Shown here: positions 22,950-33,699 of the stretch, piece by piece
How positions within the stretch are numbered: position 1 is the first letter of the stretch
How the letters are laid out: each line of letters opens with the position of its first letter
Assembly: GCA_964019135.1 (NCBI GenBank)
Contig: OZ025249.1
Location: 32,625,759-32,689,758, forward strand
Length of the DNA stretch: 64,000 nucleotides
From: Arenicola marina
Taxonomy: Eukaryota; Annelida; Polychaeta; Arenicolidae
Direction: 5' to 3'
The notes under the pieces: generated by a model
The model's database searches: none
What the model saw: only the letters and a program-made list of their open reading frames with translations
Told to the model about the DNA's origin: nothing
Translations under genes and position numbers: made by a program

Positions 22950-25900
22950 ATTTGGGTATGACACGTATTTTCGTGCCCACCTGCGTTAGATCACGAATCT
23001 TGAAGAAATACTGTAACAATTCATTACCTTTCTAGTGTTCTGTCGGCCATGTATGCGTGAGACGCCGTCCGCAACTGCGGGGAACTGCGGGGCCAATAAA
23101 AAGGGAAGGATTTTCTTTACTGACACTAACAAAAACGCCCCCTATGTATGTAGGGGCTGTGTATGTGGGTAGGAGGCTGAGCTTGATGACACTCTCTGCA
23201 GCCTTTATAATGATTGCCCTTGTGTTCTGTTTTCCAACCAAGACCATGTTACAATGGCGTCGCTGACGATGAGGCAGTTCACAAGAACAATCAGTTCTGG
23301 CACATTTGTGGCTTTTCACTTGTGTTTTAATGAATGTTCTGCTTTCACCAATGTGTTCCTGCAGTCTCTAATTTGTGTTGTCCTTGACATGTTGGCCGTT
23401 TCTTTAGTTTATATGGCCTTCTTGAAATGGTTCTAAACTTTACAGACATTCGTGAACAATTTCAAGTAAACAATTATTTGGTATCAACTTGACTCCGCTT
23501 TTAGCTCTTGGCTGCCGTCAGAATGGGGATGTAACTCGATACTAGCTATAATAACCATACACAGTGTTTTCAAAGGCGTAGGCATATGTTTGTGTTCGGG
23601 TGACACGCGTGAGCGTGATGACCGACACGACCAGTCGAGTCCCGTCATATGGCGAGGCCTGTGGATTCTACTCGGTGCGCCTCTGTCATAACGTGATCAG
23701 GCCCACTTACCAATACTGAATCCCGACCCTTACCACCTCTTCTCCAATACCTTAATGCTATTAGGTCGGCCTTGGACAGGTTATTGTCTCGGTTGGTGAG
23801 TAAAAAGGATGGTTATGGCAACACCAACTCCGCTTTCGTCTTCACATACTGGCTGACACTGTACCCCGCGCCAGCCTTTTCGCCCCGGGACAAAGACAAT
23901 AAGTGACACACTGTTACTGTAATACAATATTGAACCTATAACGTTTCATTTCAATTTGTAAACGGCTTACATTCGCAAAGCACACGAAGCAATGCTACTT
24001 TTTGCCTGATTCACAATCCCACATTATAGGTCAAGGTGAAGGTAAGGATTGGGGAGTTTTTAAGAACTGAAGTTTTCACAGAAATGTGGGTCTTTTGTAA
24101 CTTTTGAAGCTTTGTTTTACATATCTAACTGAATTGTGTAGAAAACCAATGTATGCCGATCCCGACCACAGTTGTATCCGGGTCAGCAAACGGGTCTTCG
24201 GAAACTATGGTAACGGCCATTGGGTTGCTACCGGGGGCCGCGTTCCGGGAAGTAGCAGGGGCCCGAGTCTTCGCCCTCCCCACTCCACCCACTCATTCTC
24301 TCACAGACACACAATCACTATGCCAAGCACACATCCTCGGGCTCTTCTTTGTAGTGAAGCTTTCCCTCGACAGGGGCGCCTCAATCGCCATGCAACCAAT
24401 ACACGAGTCGCCCCCACCCCCCTACCACCATCACGCCGCACTTTACCTGATTCCTACCGTCGATACCGCGATCTTACTTTTCAGTCGTTTTTATTTCGCG
24501 AAGACATTGTGAGTGCCGCTCACCTGAGTACGACCATTGTGCGGCTGTCGCCATGGAAACGGGTAGGCGGGGTGACACCTTTCGATCAGACGCAAAGACG
24601 AACAATGAAAGCGTTTCAGAAAGAGAAGACCTGATGTGGCTCACGTGTTTGTCGGCACAGGCTACACTTTGAACCCTTCACACGCAATGCAGGAGTTAAA
24701 AACTCCTGCATTGCGAGTGAGGGTTAGTTTTACTCCATATATTCGTCTTGGCAACACCTACAAACGGTGAAATAGTTGGCTTTCCCCAACACACCCAGCG
24801 TTGCATTAAGTACCCCCCCCCCCCACGCGGGCCCTCACCAAACAATAGTTTTCTTTGTCTACTACTCTCGTTTCTAGCGGCGCCTTTGTATGGCCTGCCA
24901 AGTATCATAACCGTTTAGCCGATTTAAGATTTGTGGCGCTTTCTTTTCATGGACACGCCATTAGTGCCTCATCGTGAAGAGCACAACGCAATACTGCCTC
25001 ATCATGAAGAGCACAACGCAATACTGCCTCATCATGAAGAGCACAACGCAATACTGCCTCATCATGAAGAGCACAACGCAATACTGCCTCATCATGAAGA
25101 GCACAACGCAATACTGCCTCATCATGAAGAGCACAACGCAATACTGCCTCATCATGAAGAGCACAACGCAATACTGCCTCATCATGAAGAGCACAACGCA
25201 ATACTGCCTCATCATGAAGAGCACAACGCAATACTGCCTCATCATGAAGAGCACAACGCAATACTGCCTCATCATGAAGAGCACAACTCAATACTGCCTC
25301 ATCATGAAGAGCACAACGCAATACTGCCTCATCATGAAGAGCACAACGCAATACTGCCTCATCATGAAGAGCACAACGCAATACTGCCTCATCATGAAGA
25401 GCACAACGCAATACTGCCTCATCATGAAGAGCACAACGCAATACTGCCTCATCATGAAGAGCACAACGCAATACTGCCTCATCTTGAAGAGCACAACTCA
25501 ATACTGCCTCATCATGAAAAGCACAACGCAATACTGCCTCATCATGAAGAGCACAACGCAATACTGCCTCATCATGAAGAGCACAACGCAATACTGCCTC
25601 ATCATGAAGAGCACAACGCAATACTGCCTCATCATGAAGAGCACAACGCAATACTGCCTCATCATGAAGAGCACAACGCAATACTGCCTCATCATGAAGA
25701 GCACAACGCAATACTGCCTCATCATGAAGAGCACAACGCAATACTGCCTCATCATGAAGAGCACAACGCAATACTGCCTCATCATGAAGAGCACAACGCA
25801 ATACTGCCTCATCATGAAGAGCACAACGCAATACTGCCTCATCATGAAGAGCACAACGCAATACTGCCTCATCATGAAGAGCACAACGCAATACTGCCTC

Positions 25901-26743
25901 ATCTTGAAGAGCACAACGCAATACTGCCTCATCATGAAGAGCACAACGCAATACTGCCTCATCATGAAGAGCACAACGCAATACTGCCTCATCATGAAGA
26001 GCACAACGCAATACTGCCTCATCATGAAGAGCACAACGCAATACTGCCTCATCATGAAGAGCACAACGCAATACTGCCTCATCATGAAGAGCACAACGCA
26101 ATACTGCCTCATCATGAAGAGCACAACGCAATACTGCCTCATCATGAAGAGCACAACGCAATACTGCCTCATCATGAAGAGCACAACGCAATACTGCCTC
26201 ATCATGAAGAGCACAACGCAATACTGCCTCATCATGAAGAGCACAACGCAATACTGTCCAATCATGAAGTGTACAAATGAATCATGACGTGTTATCATGA
26301 AGAGTAAAAAGGAATGTAAAAAGGAATCCGATGAAGACTATTCGCCCATCTAAGATTGTCGTGTGCTGCCCCCCCCCCCTATCCCCCCCACCACCCCCAG
26401 CCCCGCCCCTCCCCCGGTTAGTGGACCACCCTACCCTCATCCACACGGCACCCATTGACCAGCATGGCGTATGGCTTCCTGATGATAAATACTCGATGTC
26501 CAGTTCGCGAGGCCACTTTCTCCCTGGAGGTCCCGATCGAATATCACCCCGGGGTCCAAATCAAGCTTGGTAAATCCAGATAAGTCGGTCCTCACCAATG
26601 AAGGCACTGATTCGTCATGTGCACCAGTACTATAACCCAAATCATTAATCTGCCTTATAGCCTAACCTCAGATTCGTTATACTTGTCAAATATCGGAAGA
26701 TTTCTCGTTACCAATAGTTGTCATGAGGTCATAAATCCACTGT
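22950..26743. repeat. Segment Q, copy 1, of the tandem duplication
   Basis: Homologous to 38046-39264. Anchors are CGTGCCCACCTGC, AACTGCGGGGCCAA, ACCATGTTACAA, TTTGTATGGCCTGCCAAGTA, GGACACGCCATTA, GCGAGGCCACTTTCTCCCTG and TCGTCATGTGCACCAGTACT, in the same order in both copies. About 1.5 kb (23270-24825) is missing from copy 2. This copy contains the greatly expanded 30-bp array at 24967-26256. It is followed after about 50 bp by the second P, which shows the duplication is a head-to-tail P-Q, P-Q. Confidence 0.88.
24967..26256. repeat. 30-bp tandem array, 43 nearly identical units
   Basis: Forty-three 30-bp units containing CATGAAGAGCACAACGCAAT. Only about six substitutions were seen in the whole array: a G in the first unit, ACTCAA for ACGCAA twice, CATCTTG for CATCATG twice, and GAAAAGC once. 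Because 30 is divisible by three, frames stay open on both strands (for example HEEHNAILPH repeated on plus). I do not call them genes. The flank at 26257-26320 retains ancestral-looking units (CATGAAGTGTACAAATGA, CATGAAGAGTAAAAAGGAAT) that resemble the short array in Q copy 2. Confidence 0.97.
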
Positions 26744-26794
26744 TATTGTCTAGTTAAAAATAGCGTGAGAATAAAAATTCTTGACATGCAAACT

Positions 26795-29700
26795 AGTTAG
26801 ACTGATTGTTAACCCAGGGTACTGAAATTGCTGTGCGAACTCTCAGTCTCCACTTCCCACCATGCCACTCGGTGATTGTCTGAAAAGATCATTCCTCTTT
26901 TCACAGCAGACAATTGTTGCTTTGTTCATGCAGCAGAAGCCATCGTAATTTTTGCTCACACAGGCAATCCAAGAATATATGTCAGTGACGGAAGGCAGGT
27001 TTTATTCACCGCTAATATTGTAAAGGGACCCTTTCAAATTACCCTGAGACCAGAATTGGGCCCCGGTGTACTCCAACCGTTCACGAGACCAAGACGCTAA
27101 TCGGGCTAATACGTACCTTCAGGATGTAACCGTTAATCTGGTGGTATATCCTTATATTTCGGGATGAACGTGCCTTTGGATTTACAAGGGGGAATCAATA
27201 TGTAATCGTTATCTCTTTCGTTGGATGATGTATGGGTGAGCCTGGTGAATCACAGGATAGGGCAAAATACTTCTCAAGCTGCGCCTTGGTACAGGTATTG
27301 TGTAGGGATGGCAGTCTCAGGCCGGGGTTGTCTATGGATGGCATCAATTTATAGTCTCCGTCAGACATAAATAGCTCCGTGGCACAGTGGTAACGGGGCC
27401 ATGTTGCTACAGCCGCTGTGATCTGCGTTCTCCTTCATCCTCTTCTTGCCCAGACAACCAATGCAACATGCAGTTGCAACACGTTCCTTTCTTTGTCCTC
27501 TCCACTTATTTAATTTACGACCTGACCCGCAGTTTCAGTGTCAGGATGGACTCGCCTGGGGTTATGTTTGGGGGGCTGCTCCCAAGAAAACAATCGAAAT
27601 TTTCGGAGTCTCGTTTTGACGGCAGCATTTCCGTTGATGGTCCTCCTAGCGGCGGGAGCAGTGTCAAGATAGAGAGGGGTGGGCGGTGCTGATTTCGGTC
27701 AGTGTTCGGGATGGATGGACGCTCCGGACCAATAGAAGGCTTAGGGGTTGAGGATGATTTCTGTTTGTTGGCTGGACAATGAATTGAAATATTTGGTTTC
27801 GAAGTCGAGTTCGAAGCGTTAGTTTCAAACGGCCTGGTACCTTCATATTGGAGCAGGTGATATTTAATAATAATTATTAATCACGTTGCATAAGTATAAT
27901 ATAACAGAAATTCTAATGTTCCGATGTAAGAACACTGAACACTGTTATTATTTTGGTTATTAGTCATCAGAATCAGCTCAGCTCAGTTATTTCTACATTA
28001 ATCCGACATGCAATGTGACTTCGCCTCACAAGTTTCCGGCTCCATGAGACTGATTTATGGAATCGGAAATGGCTCAATCATGTGCCCGGCCAGGTAAGCA
28101 TTTACATCAGTGAAACCGGGAGGCCTGTCTATAATCTATTGAGATGGGTCCGGGGTCACCAGATAACCCCTAGCGGTATCGCTTATCATAACTACCAAAC
28201 AGACTTCTGCTCCTAAAAATCTTACAGATGACAGAACAATGAGAGTTACATTAGACTGATATGACATCCGCGTTGCATCACTAATGTAATTGTGTCTCGT
28301 GAGACGAATGTATTCTCTAGCAGCGATATTGAATTAACATTCTGGGCAGCTTTATTATGGCTTATCCCATCATGGGCATAGCGCACGGAACACGTTGTGA
28401 CTGGAAACAAAATCAATTTAAAAGGAAAACAAACTTCATTTGTTCTATTGCGTCATGGGGTGAGAATATTACGAATAAAAAAGACTGGAGATACTTAGTA
28501 AAGCCTTATAAATCTTTCCCTGCTATGCATGCATATGCCGGTGTCAAACAATCTTTTGTGTTTTGTAAGGCAAATATCTTTCGCGCCTGATCTAGTGGGA
28601 CAGACTGGTGTATTAAGTTCATATTGGCATAGTAATATATCATATTGTGGAATAATAAAATGAATGAAATGTGAGATAAATTTACTATCGAGAAAAAAAT
28701 GTCGAATATGAATATGAAGGACTAAAATGACAAAATAGTCAAGAGATCAGACCAGCAGATATAAATTATTAATTTTCTCGTTCATTGACTATCTTGTAAG
28801 ACGAGAGTTCTACAAATATTCTAGAAATGCGGAATTTCTATATGTAACGTGTAACTGATCGCAAAGTCACGCTGTTAGGCGAGATTTCCAGAAGTGAACG
28901 CGAAGGTGCATGCAAGTCCTATTTAAATAAACGTTGTCGACGACCCCAGTCCAATGATTGTAATTACCGTGCGGAGAGGACAGAATGTGCAAATAACACG
29001 TGTGAGTGCAACCGTACCAATCGATGCTGCTGGGTTGCCTCATGTCCTAGTAACACAAAATCTGAAACCGCAGAAACAAAGGTGTCAGTGATTTGTTTAG
29101 CTCATGGCAGAGATGTACTATAACAGTGGTAAGTTGCAGGAAGATGATTCCCCTGGACGTATGTGATCCATTGCGACCTGTGTGCTAATCCAACTACCAG
29201 ATGGTAATACAAGAGGGACTAGACAAGGCGACGTTACAGAGGCCCGGATACGGCAAGACTATCTTGAATTCCTCCAATCATAAAGTTATCTGTATTTTTC
29301 AAATTGATGACTATTTCTTCTTCGAAATGCATTACACATTAATGAGTGAATGTAGATAATAGCTTGTGTCTGTTTTATGTTTACCGTACAATATTGGTCT
29401 TCACTGCGTAGCCCATGTTGTCCAACAGACTCGTCATTTGTGCGACAAACAATGTGTAACTAACACATTAACCTTTATAAGTATCTAAACTGGGCAATGG
29501 GTTTGGTGTAATGGGTCTTTGTGCCGATGAAACAGGTGGTCCGTCCAACATGGCGTGAATGCAGACACCAGCTACAGCCTTTGCCCTGCGCAGGGGAAGT
29601 CGGCATTATTGTATTCATCGATGTTTTATTCCATTCCAACCTATAGCCCGAGGACGCCCTAATGTAACTATTCAACCGTTCTTCTATGTTTTATTATTTT

Positions 29701-29920
29701 TCTTACATCACCCATGATATTATGTGACATCCACTGATGCGGAAGCCTCTCGGGGCTATCTCTGTTCCTTCTTCGCGGTCTATTTCTAGGTTCCTGCTGT
29801 ATTGTGTATCTCACCCGGGAACGCCGTACGCATGTCACAGGAATCTATTTACACAGACTCGGTTGGCATTCATTCTTTCAATTGAAACGCTACGAGAAGT
29901 ACATGCCATAATTCAATTAG
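26795..29920. repeat. Segment P, copy 2, of the tandem duplication
   Basis: Homologous to 19060-22720, without the 775-bp insert and with the exon-like segment in the direct orientation. The homology fades near 29920, after CGCATGTCACAGGAATC and a run matching 22630-22715. The 8-kb region that follows has no counterpart in copy 1 apart from a short motif near 32257. Confidence 0.85.
27474..27676 (+). CDS. Candidate coding exon in P copy 2, product unknown
   Basis: After a pyrimidine-rich stretch (27429-27451) and an AG at 27472-27473, the frame opens with LQHVPFFVLSTYLIYDL and continues through SFSVRMDSPGVMF, GLLPRKQSKFSESR and then a serine/glycine-rich tail to about 27692. The inverted segment of P copy 1 (20579-20778) encodes a similar peptide directly after its own AG, which makes a shared acceptor site plausible. 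No family was recognised. No donor could be assigned with confidence, and no other exon of such a gene was seen nearby. Alternatives are a broken gene fragment carried in the duplication or a chance open frame. Confidence 0.28.
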
Positions 29921-30329
29921 TCTTAAAAATACTATAACGAATTCGGATCCCTTAGCAAAACATTCTATAGAACTTTATAGAAGTGCCATAGAATATGTTA
30001 TAGAATTACGATTTTCTATAGAACGTTTGTACATAATTCTGTAGAAGAATTATTTTCTATAGAAAGTAAATAGATATTTCTATAGATAAAATAACTTCTA
30101 TAGAAGATGTAGGGATACTTTTATAGAGTAAATGGCTATAGAACGTCTATAGATATTATATTTTGAAATGGCCACTGTTTTTTCGCTCGTAGCTGGTTAT
30201 GATCAGGCACGTGTGCAGGAAAATATCTTACAGAATTGCCATAACAACATTTCAAAGGTTTCAATCGATTTGCTAAACGTTTTTCCATAGAGTTTTCATA
30301 TAATTTCCAAAGAGTTTCCATCGATTTTG
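29921..30329. repeat. TTCTATAGAA-rich tract and an inverted-repeat-arm homolog
   Basis: From about 29960 to 30150 the sequence repeats the palindrome TTCTATAGAA and its near variants (CTATAGAA, TTATAGAA) at irregular spacing. From about 30255 to 30325 it resembles the left arm of the inverted repeat at 31283-31402 (AAACGTTTTTCCATAGAG, TTTTCAT, GAGTTTCCAT). No gene is supported. Confidence 0.6.
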
Positions 30330-30592
30330 TGGGGCAGGCGCGCTAGCTTAGTGGGCTAGAGCGCTCGCATTGAGTGCTCTGGCCAACTGAGAGCCTAACG
30401 GCACGTGGATCGGTGGTTCGAGCCCTACTAGGACCATGTCGGTGTGGTTGCAGGATAAAGATCCCATGTCTTTCTTCGTAAAGAGTAGGGGGTTACCCCC
30501 GGGGACATGGCTCCACTCTCCCTGCCTTCTGTCATTGACGCGATATGACCAAATGTTGTTAGAGCCTCCTGAATAACCAACCAACCAACCAT
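30330..30592 (+). mobile_element. tRNA-derived SINE, copy 1
   Basis: A polymerase III A box-like TAGCTTAGTGG (30344-30354) and a B box GGTTCGAGCC (30415-30424) are followed by a tRNA-unrelated body (with ACCCCCGGGGACATGGCTCC and GACGCGATATGACC) and a CCAA tail ending near 30592. The flanks CCATCGATTTT (30318-30328) and CCATCGAGTTT (30589-30599) match at 10 of 11 positions and could be the target-site duplication. The element sits in a stretch related to the inverted-repeat arms. Confidence 0.8.
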
Positions 30593-31156
30593 CGAGTTTC
30601 CATACCAGCCTTACAATCGACGGCAAGCACAACAACGAGCTCTGCATTTACCACACGTACATTTTCTGCGTCAAGCGAACGAGTGGATCGAGGAATTCTA
30701 GCACATATTCTATAAGTATACTCCTGAAAGCGACATATGAAATGATACCGACGGCACGACACTATTTAAGGTCATTTTAGAAGATTTAAACTTGGCATTT
30801 GAGAAACATTCATAGCCTTGCCTGCATATGGACTTTTGCACCTGTTGCCTGCTGCGAAGTGAGAACAATGGCGGAGCCGATCCCCTGGACAATAACATTA
30901 GAAGCTTGAGTTACTGCGAAGGTCTACCGAGCGGGCCGCGCCCGTTCAGCCGAGATCTTGAAATCTTGAAACTCGAAATCTGCACACACTCTGCCGCGAC
31001 GTGCGCTTTCTGTGAAAACTCTATGCAAACGGCATAGAAAATATTAGAACATTCTCTGGAAATGAAATGTTGGTGTTTTATGCCACTGTTGTGCCCATGA
31101 AGGCTAAATTGAACCACGGAATCTCTTGGGACGATGAAAGATGAAACATGCCCCAG

Positions 31157-31234
31157 ATTAGGTACCCGGGCTCGAAACCAGAACCTATTGATCTGCGGTC
31201 TAGTGCATTAACCACTAAACCAGGGAGGCCCCCG
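31157..31234 (-). repeat. tRNA-like sequence, copy 1 of a direct repeat
   Basis: On the minus strand this reads CCTCCCTGGTTTAGTGG, then an anticodon-arm-like middle, then GGTTTCGAGCCCGGG, that is A box- and B box-like promoter motifs in tRNA spacing. It is part of a direct repeat of about 125 bp (31157-31282 and 31405-31530). With two copies and no confirmed cloverleaf, a tRNA-derived SINE head or pseudogene is more likely than a working tRNA. Confidence 0.5.
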
Positions 31235-31282
31235 AAACTTTATGGAAACTCTATGGTAATTCTTTTGAAACTCTATGGAAAC

Positions 31283-31402
31283 GTTTGTGCATTACAGCAT
31301 CCCGTAGCAAAATATCGTATGGAAATTATATTAAAAAAATTCTATCGATTTTTCTTCGAAAATTCCAAACGTTTTCCCATAGAATTTTCATGGAGTTTCC
31401 AT
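31283..31402. repeat. Left arm of a 120-bp inverted repeat
   Basis: Nearly perfect inverted match to 31544-31663; only a few differences were seen, near the inner end (TTTTCATGG against TTTCCATAG). The arm includes CATTACAGCATCCCGTAGC and AAATATCGTATGG. A more diverged relative lies at about 30255-30325. Confidence 0.92.
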
Positions 31403-31404
31403 GG

Positions 31405-31480
31405 TTAGGTGCCTGGGCTCGAAACCAGGAGCTATTGATCTGCGGTCTAGTGCATTAACCACTAAACCAGGGAGGCCCCC
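31405..31480 (-). repeat. tRNA-like sequence, copy 2, inside the inverted-repeat loop
   Basis: Second copy of the tRNA-like direct repeat, differing at a few positions (GTGCCTGGG for GTACCCGGG, AGGAGC for AGAACC). It fills most of the 141-bp spacer between the inverted arms, so a transcript of the whole would place this tRNA-like segment in the loop of a long hairpin. Confidence 0.5.
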
Positions 31481-31543
31481 GAAACTTTATGGAAACTCTA
31501 TGGTAATTCTTTTGACGCTCTATGGAAACTCTATGGAAACTCT

Positions 31544-31663
31544 ATGGAAACTCTATGGAAATTCTATGGGAAAACGTTTGGAATTTTCGAAGAAAAATCG
31601 ATAGAATTTTTTTAATATAATTTCCATACGATATTTTGCTACGGGATGCTGTAATGCACAAAC
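31544..31663. repeat. Right arm of the 120-bp inverted repeat
   Basis: Reverse complement of 31283-31402. Its inner edge runs into a short tandem of CTATGGAAACT units (about 31520-31560). Confidence 0.92.
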
Positions 31664-31769
31664 ATTTTTCTTGAACTTTACTATCGTGGCCTGGGTAAGT
31701 GACCCCAACGAGCTCCTCTGGGTCCGGGCATGTACGTTCTATTCTGCCAACCCGGGAATTAGCGTCTCC

Positions 31770-32200
31770 ACCCGGCAAGAAATTGTTCCACCAGGCATAA
31801 AATGGTTCCACCCGGCATGAAATGGTTCCACCCGGCATGAAATGATTCCACCCGGCATGAAATGGTTCCACCCGGCATCAGATGGTTACACCCGGCAAGA
31901 GATGGTTACACCCCGGCAACGCTCACCTCGCCAAGAAATAGTTCCTTTCGCCAAAGGATAGTTCAATTCGCCAAGAAATAGTTCCATTCGTCAATTATTG
32001 GTTCAAGTCGCCCAGGAATAGTTCATTTCGCTCAGGAATAGTTCCCTTCGCCCAGGAATAGTTCCCTTGCGCCTAGAAATAGTTAACTACGCCTAGGAAA
32101 AGTTCCATTCGCCCAGGAATAGTTCCCTTGCGCCTAGGAATAGTTCATTTTGCAATGGTTCATTTTGCCAAGGTAATGGTTGAAAAAAGATTTCTTTGCT
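31770..32200. repeat. Degenerate 20-bp minisatellite
   Basis: First come six to eight units around TTCCACCCGGCATGAAATGG (31780-31915), then about a dozen looser units around TTCGCCCAGGAATAGTTCCC (31920-32200). The units share a length near 20 bp and a GTTC or GGTT core, which suggests one decayed array whose two halves diverged. Confidence 0.8.
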
Positions 32201-33375
32201 TCATTTCGCCGAATGAATAGTTGTTTCTTCTGTAAATAGGAAGTGTTTTTCATCAAGAAGTGTTCGTTTTGCCAATGAATGATTCATTTTGCAAACGAAT
32301 GAATGTTGGCCTGGAATTGTTTTCATGTGCCAACGAATAGGTCAACAGGTCTAACAATCACGATTAAATGATCATGGGTCACTCAGGTAAACCAATGACG
32401 ACTTTTTCAGGCGTGATGGCCCGTTTTTACGGCCAATAGATTGTAATTTAAGTCTGGACCCGTCCCTCGGCTTATGTTGATCATGACATTCCTCCGGTAA
32501 GTGGTTGTGAACATCTCGCCATCTATTGGCCCAGGGTGGGACCTCCCCCAACCCCTTCCACCTCCCCACCCACACACACACGCACCCGGCTCCCGGTGCA
32601 TGAAGACATTTTTGGAAGTTTCCCCTCTAACCAGTCATCGGATATCTCTCATAACTTTTTAAATACCTATACTGTCAAATATCAACCCTAATTAGGAAAG
32701 ATTTAGTCTTTTTTTGTAATCATAATATTACCTAGCCCAGTGAACTTGACCCTTCTGACAAAAAGCTGATAGGCAGAAGGGTCAAGCAATACACATGGTT
32801 AAAAAGGTAGTAATGCATAACCAAGCTCACTTCGATGAATGATTGTCGATTATGACAACGAGCCTACCTCTTTAACTCGCCTCGACCCTCTTCTTTACAC
32901 ATTACTTGGACCATAGGATGTATTCATTTTAAAGGTTGCTCTCTACTTCTTGCACATCAATGATATTTTCAATATCAATAGTATATTACCCGAAAAACTA
33001 TCTTCATATGAGCACCGGATGAGCCATTCGGAAATGTTCGTCGCACAGTCATATTTTTGCAAACTGTAAGGTAGAAGTTCCATTAGCTACATGAGTTGCC
33101 CTTTGTGTCGTCAGTCATGGGGTGGATCAGCTGGCGGGGTTGACATTCCCCCTGAGTGCGATGTACCCAGGCAATGAGAGCCATCGACAGCAACCCTTTG
33201 TGTGACACCGGCACCTGCGGTTGAGGAGAAATGGTCGCTTATTACAGCGTTTGAGACTTCCCGGGTAATATATATTGCGGAGAGTAATTCATGTAGGCCT
33301 ACATGTACATGCAACGCGAACGGGAGAGACACCCATGGTCATGTAGAGTATCTCCGTGTCCCGGAAACATAAAAG
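32201..33375. other. Unannotated stretch with one short perfect hairpin
   Basis: No gene supported. CTTGACCCTTCTG (32745-32757) and its exact reverse complement (32774-32786) form a 13-bp stem with a 16-base loop. A motif near 32257 (AGTGTTCGTTTTGCCAA) matches the P-Q junction of copy 1 near 22740. Confidence 0.55.
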
Positions 33376-33699
33376 TAGGATCCTGGTGAGAAATATCCCT
33401 CCGTACTTGCTGATTAATGTCACAGGTCCACAAAATTTCTTTTAAAGGTTTTTCTCACCGCCAAGCGCCATCCAGTTTTTATCAAAGTCGCTTCCGGTCT
33501 AGTTGGCGGGGTCAGCGCGTCATTCAGCCATACGGAATAAATTCATCGAAACACTCGAGTTACGTAACAGCAGCATGCGCGCATTAGATAAAAATCTGCA
33601 ACTCGAGTGTTCGATAAATTTATTCCGTAAACTTATATATTTTGTGGAAATGTGACATTAATAGGCAAGTACGGAAGGGCATTACTCCCCTCGGTCCTA
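33376..33699. mobile_element. Imperfect palindromic MITE-like element
   Basis: Outer arms (33376-33440 and about 33636-33699) share TAGGA...TCCTA ends, CCGTACTTGC, ATTAATGTCACA and CCACAAAAT in inverted orientation. Inner arms (33531-33561 and 33600-33629) share TACGGAATAAAT and ACACTCGAGTT. The left half carries about 85 extra bases between outer and inner arms, as if something inserted in one arm or was deleted from the other. No coding capacity and no certain target-site duplication. Confidence 0.7.

Noticed and set aside
24104-24634. 176-codon open frame in Q copy 1
   Set aside because: It is low-complexity and lies in the part of Q absent from copy 2; an alternative frame overlaps it over most of its length. 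No domain recognised.
24931-26298. HEEHNAILPH-type repeat protein
   Set aside because: Open frames exist on both strands and in more than one frame of the 30-bp array; the paralogous locus has no such frame.
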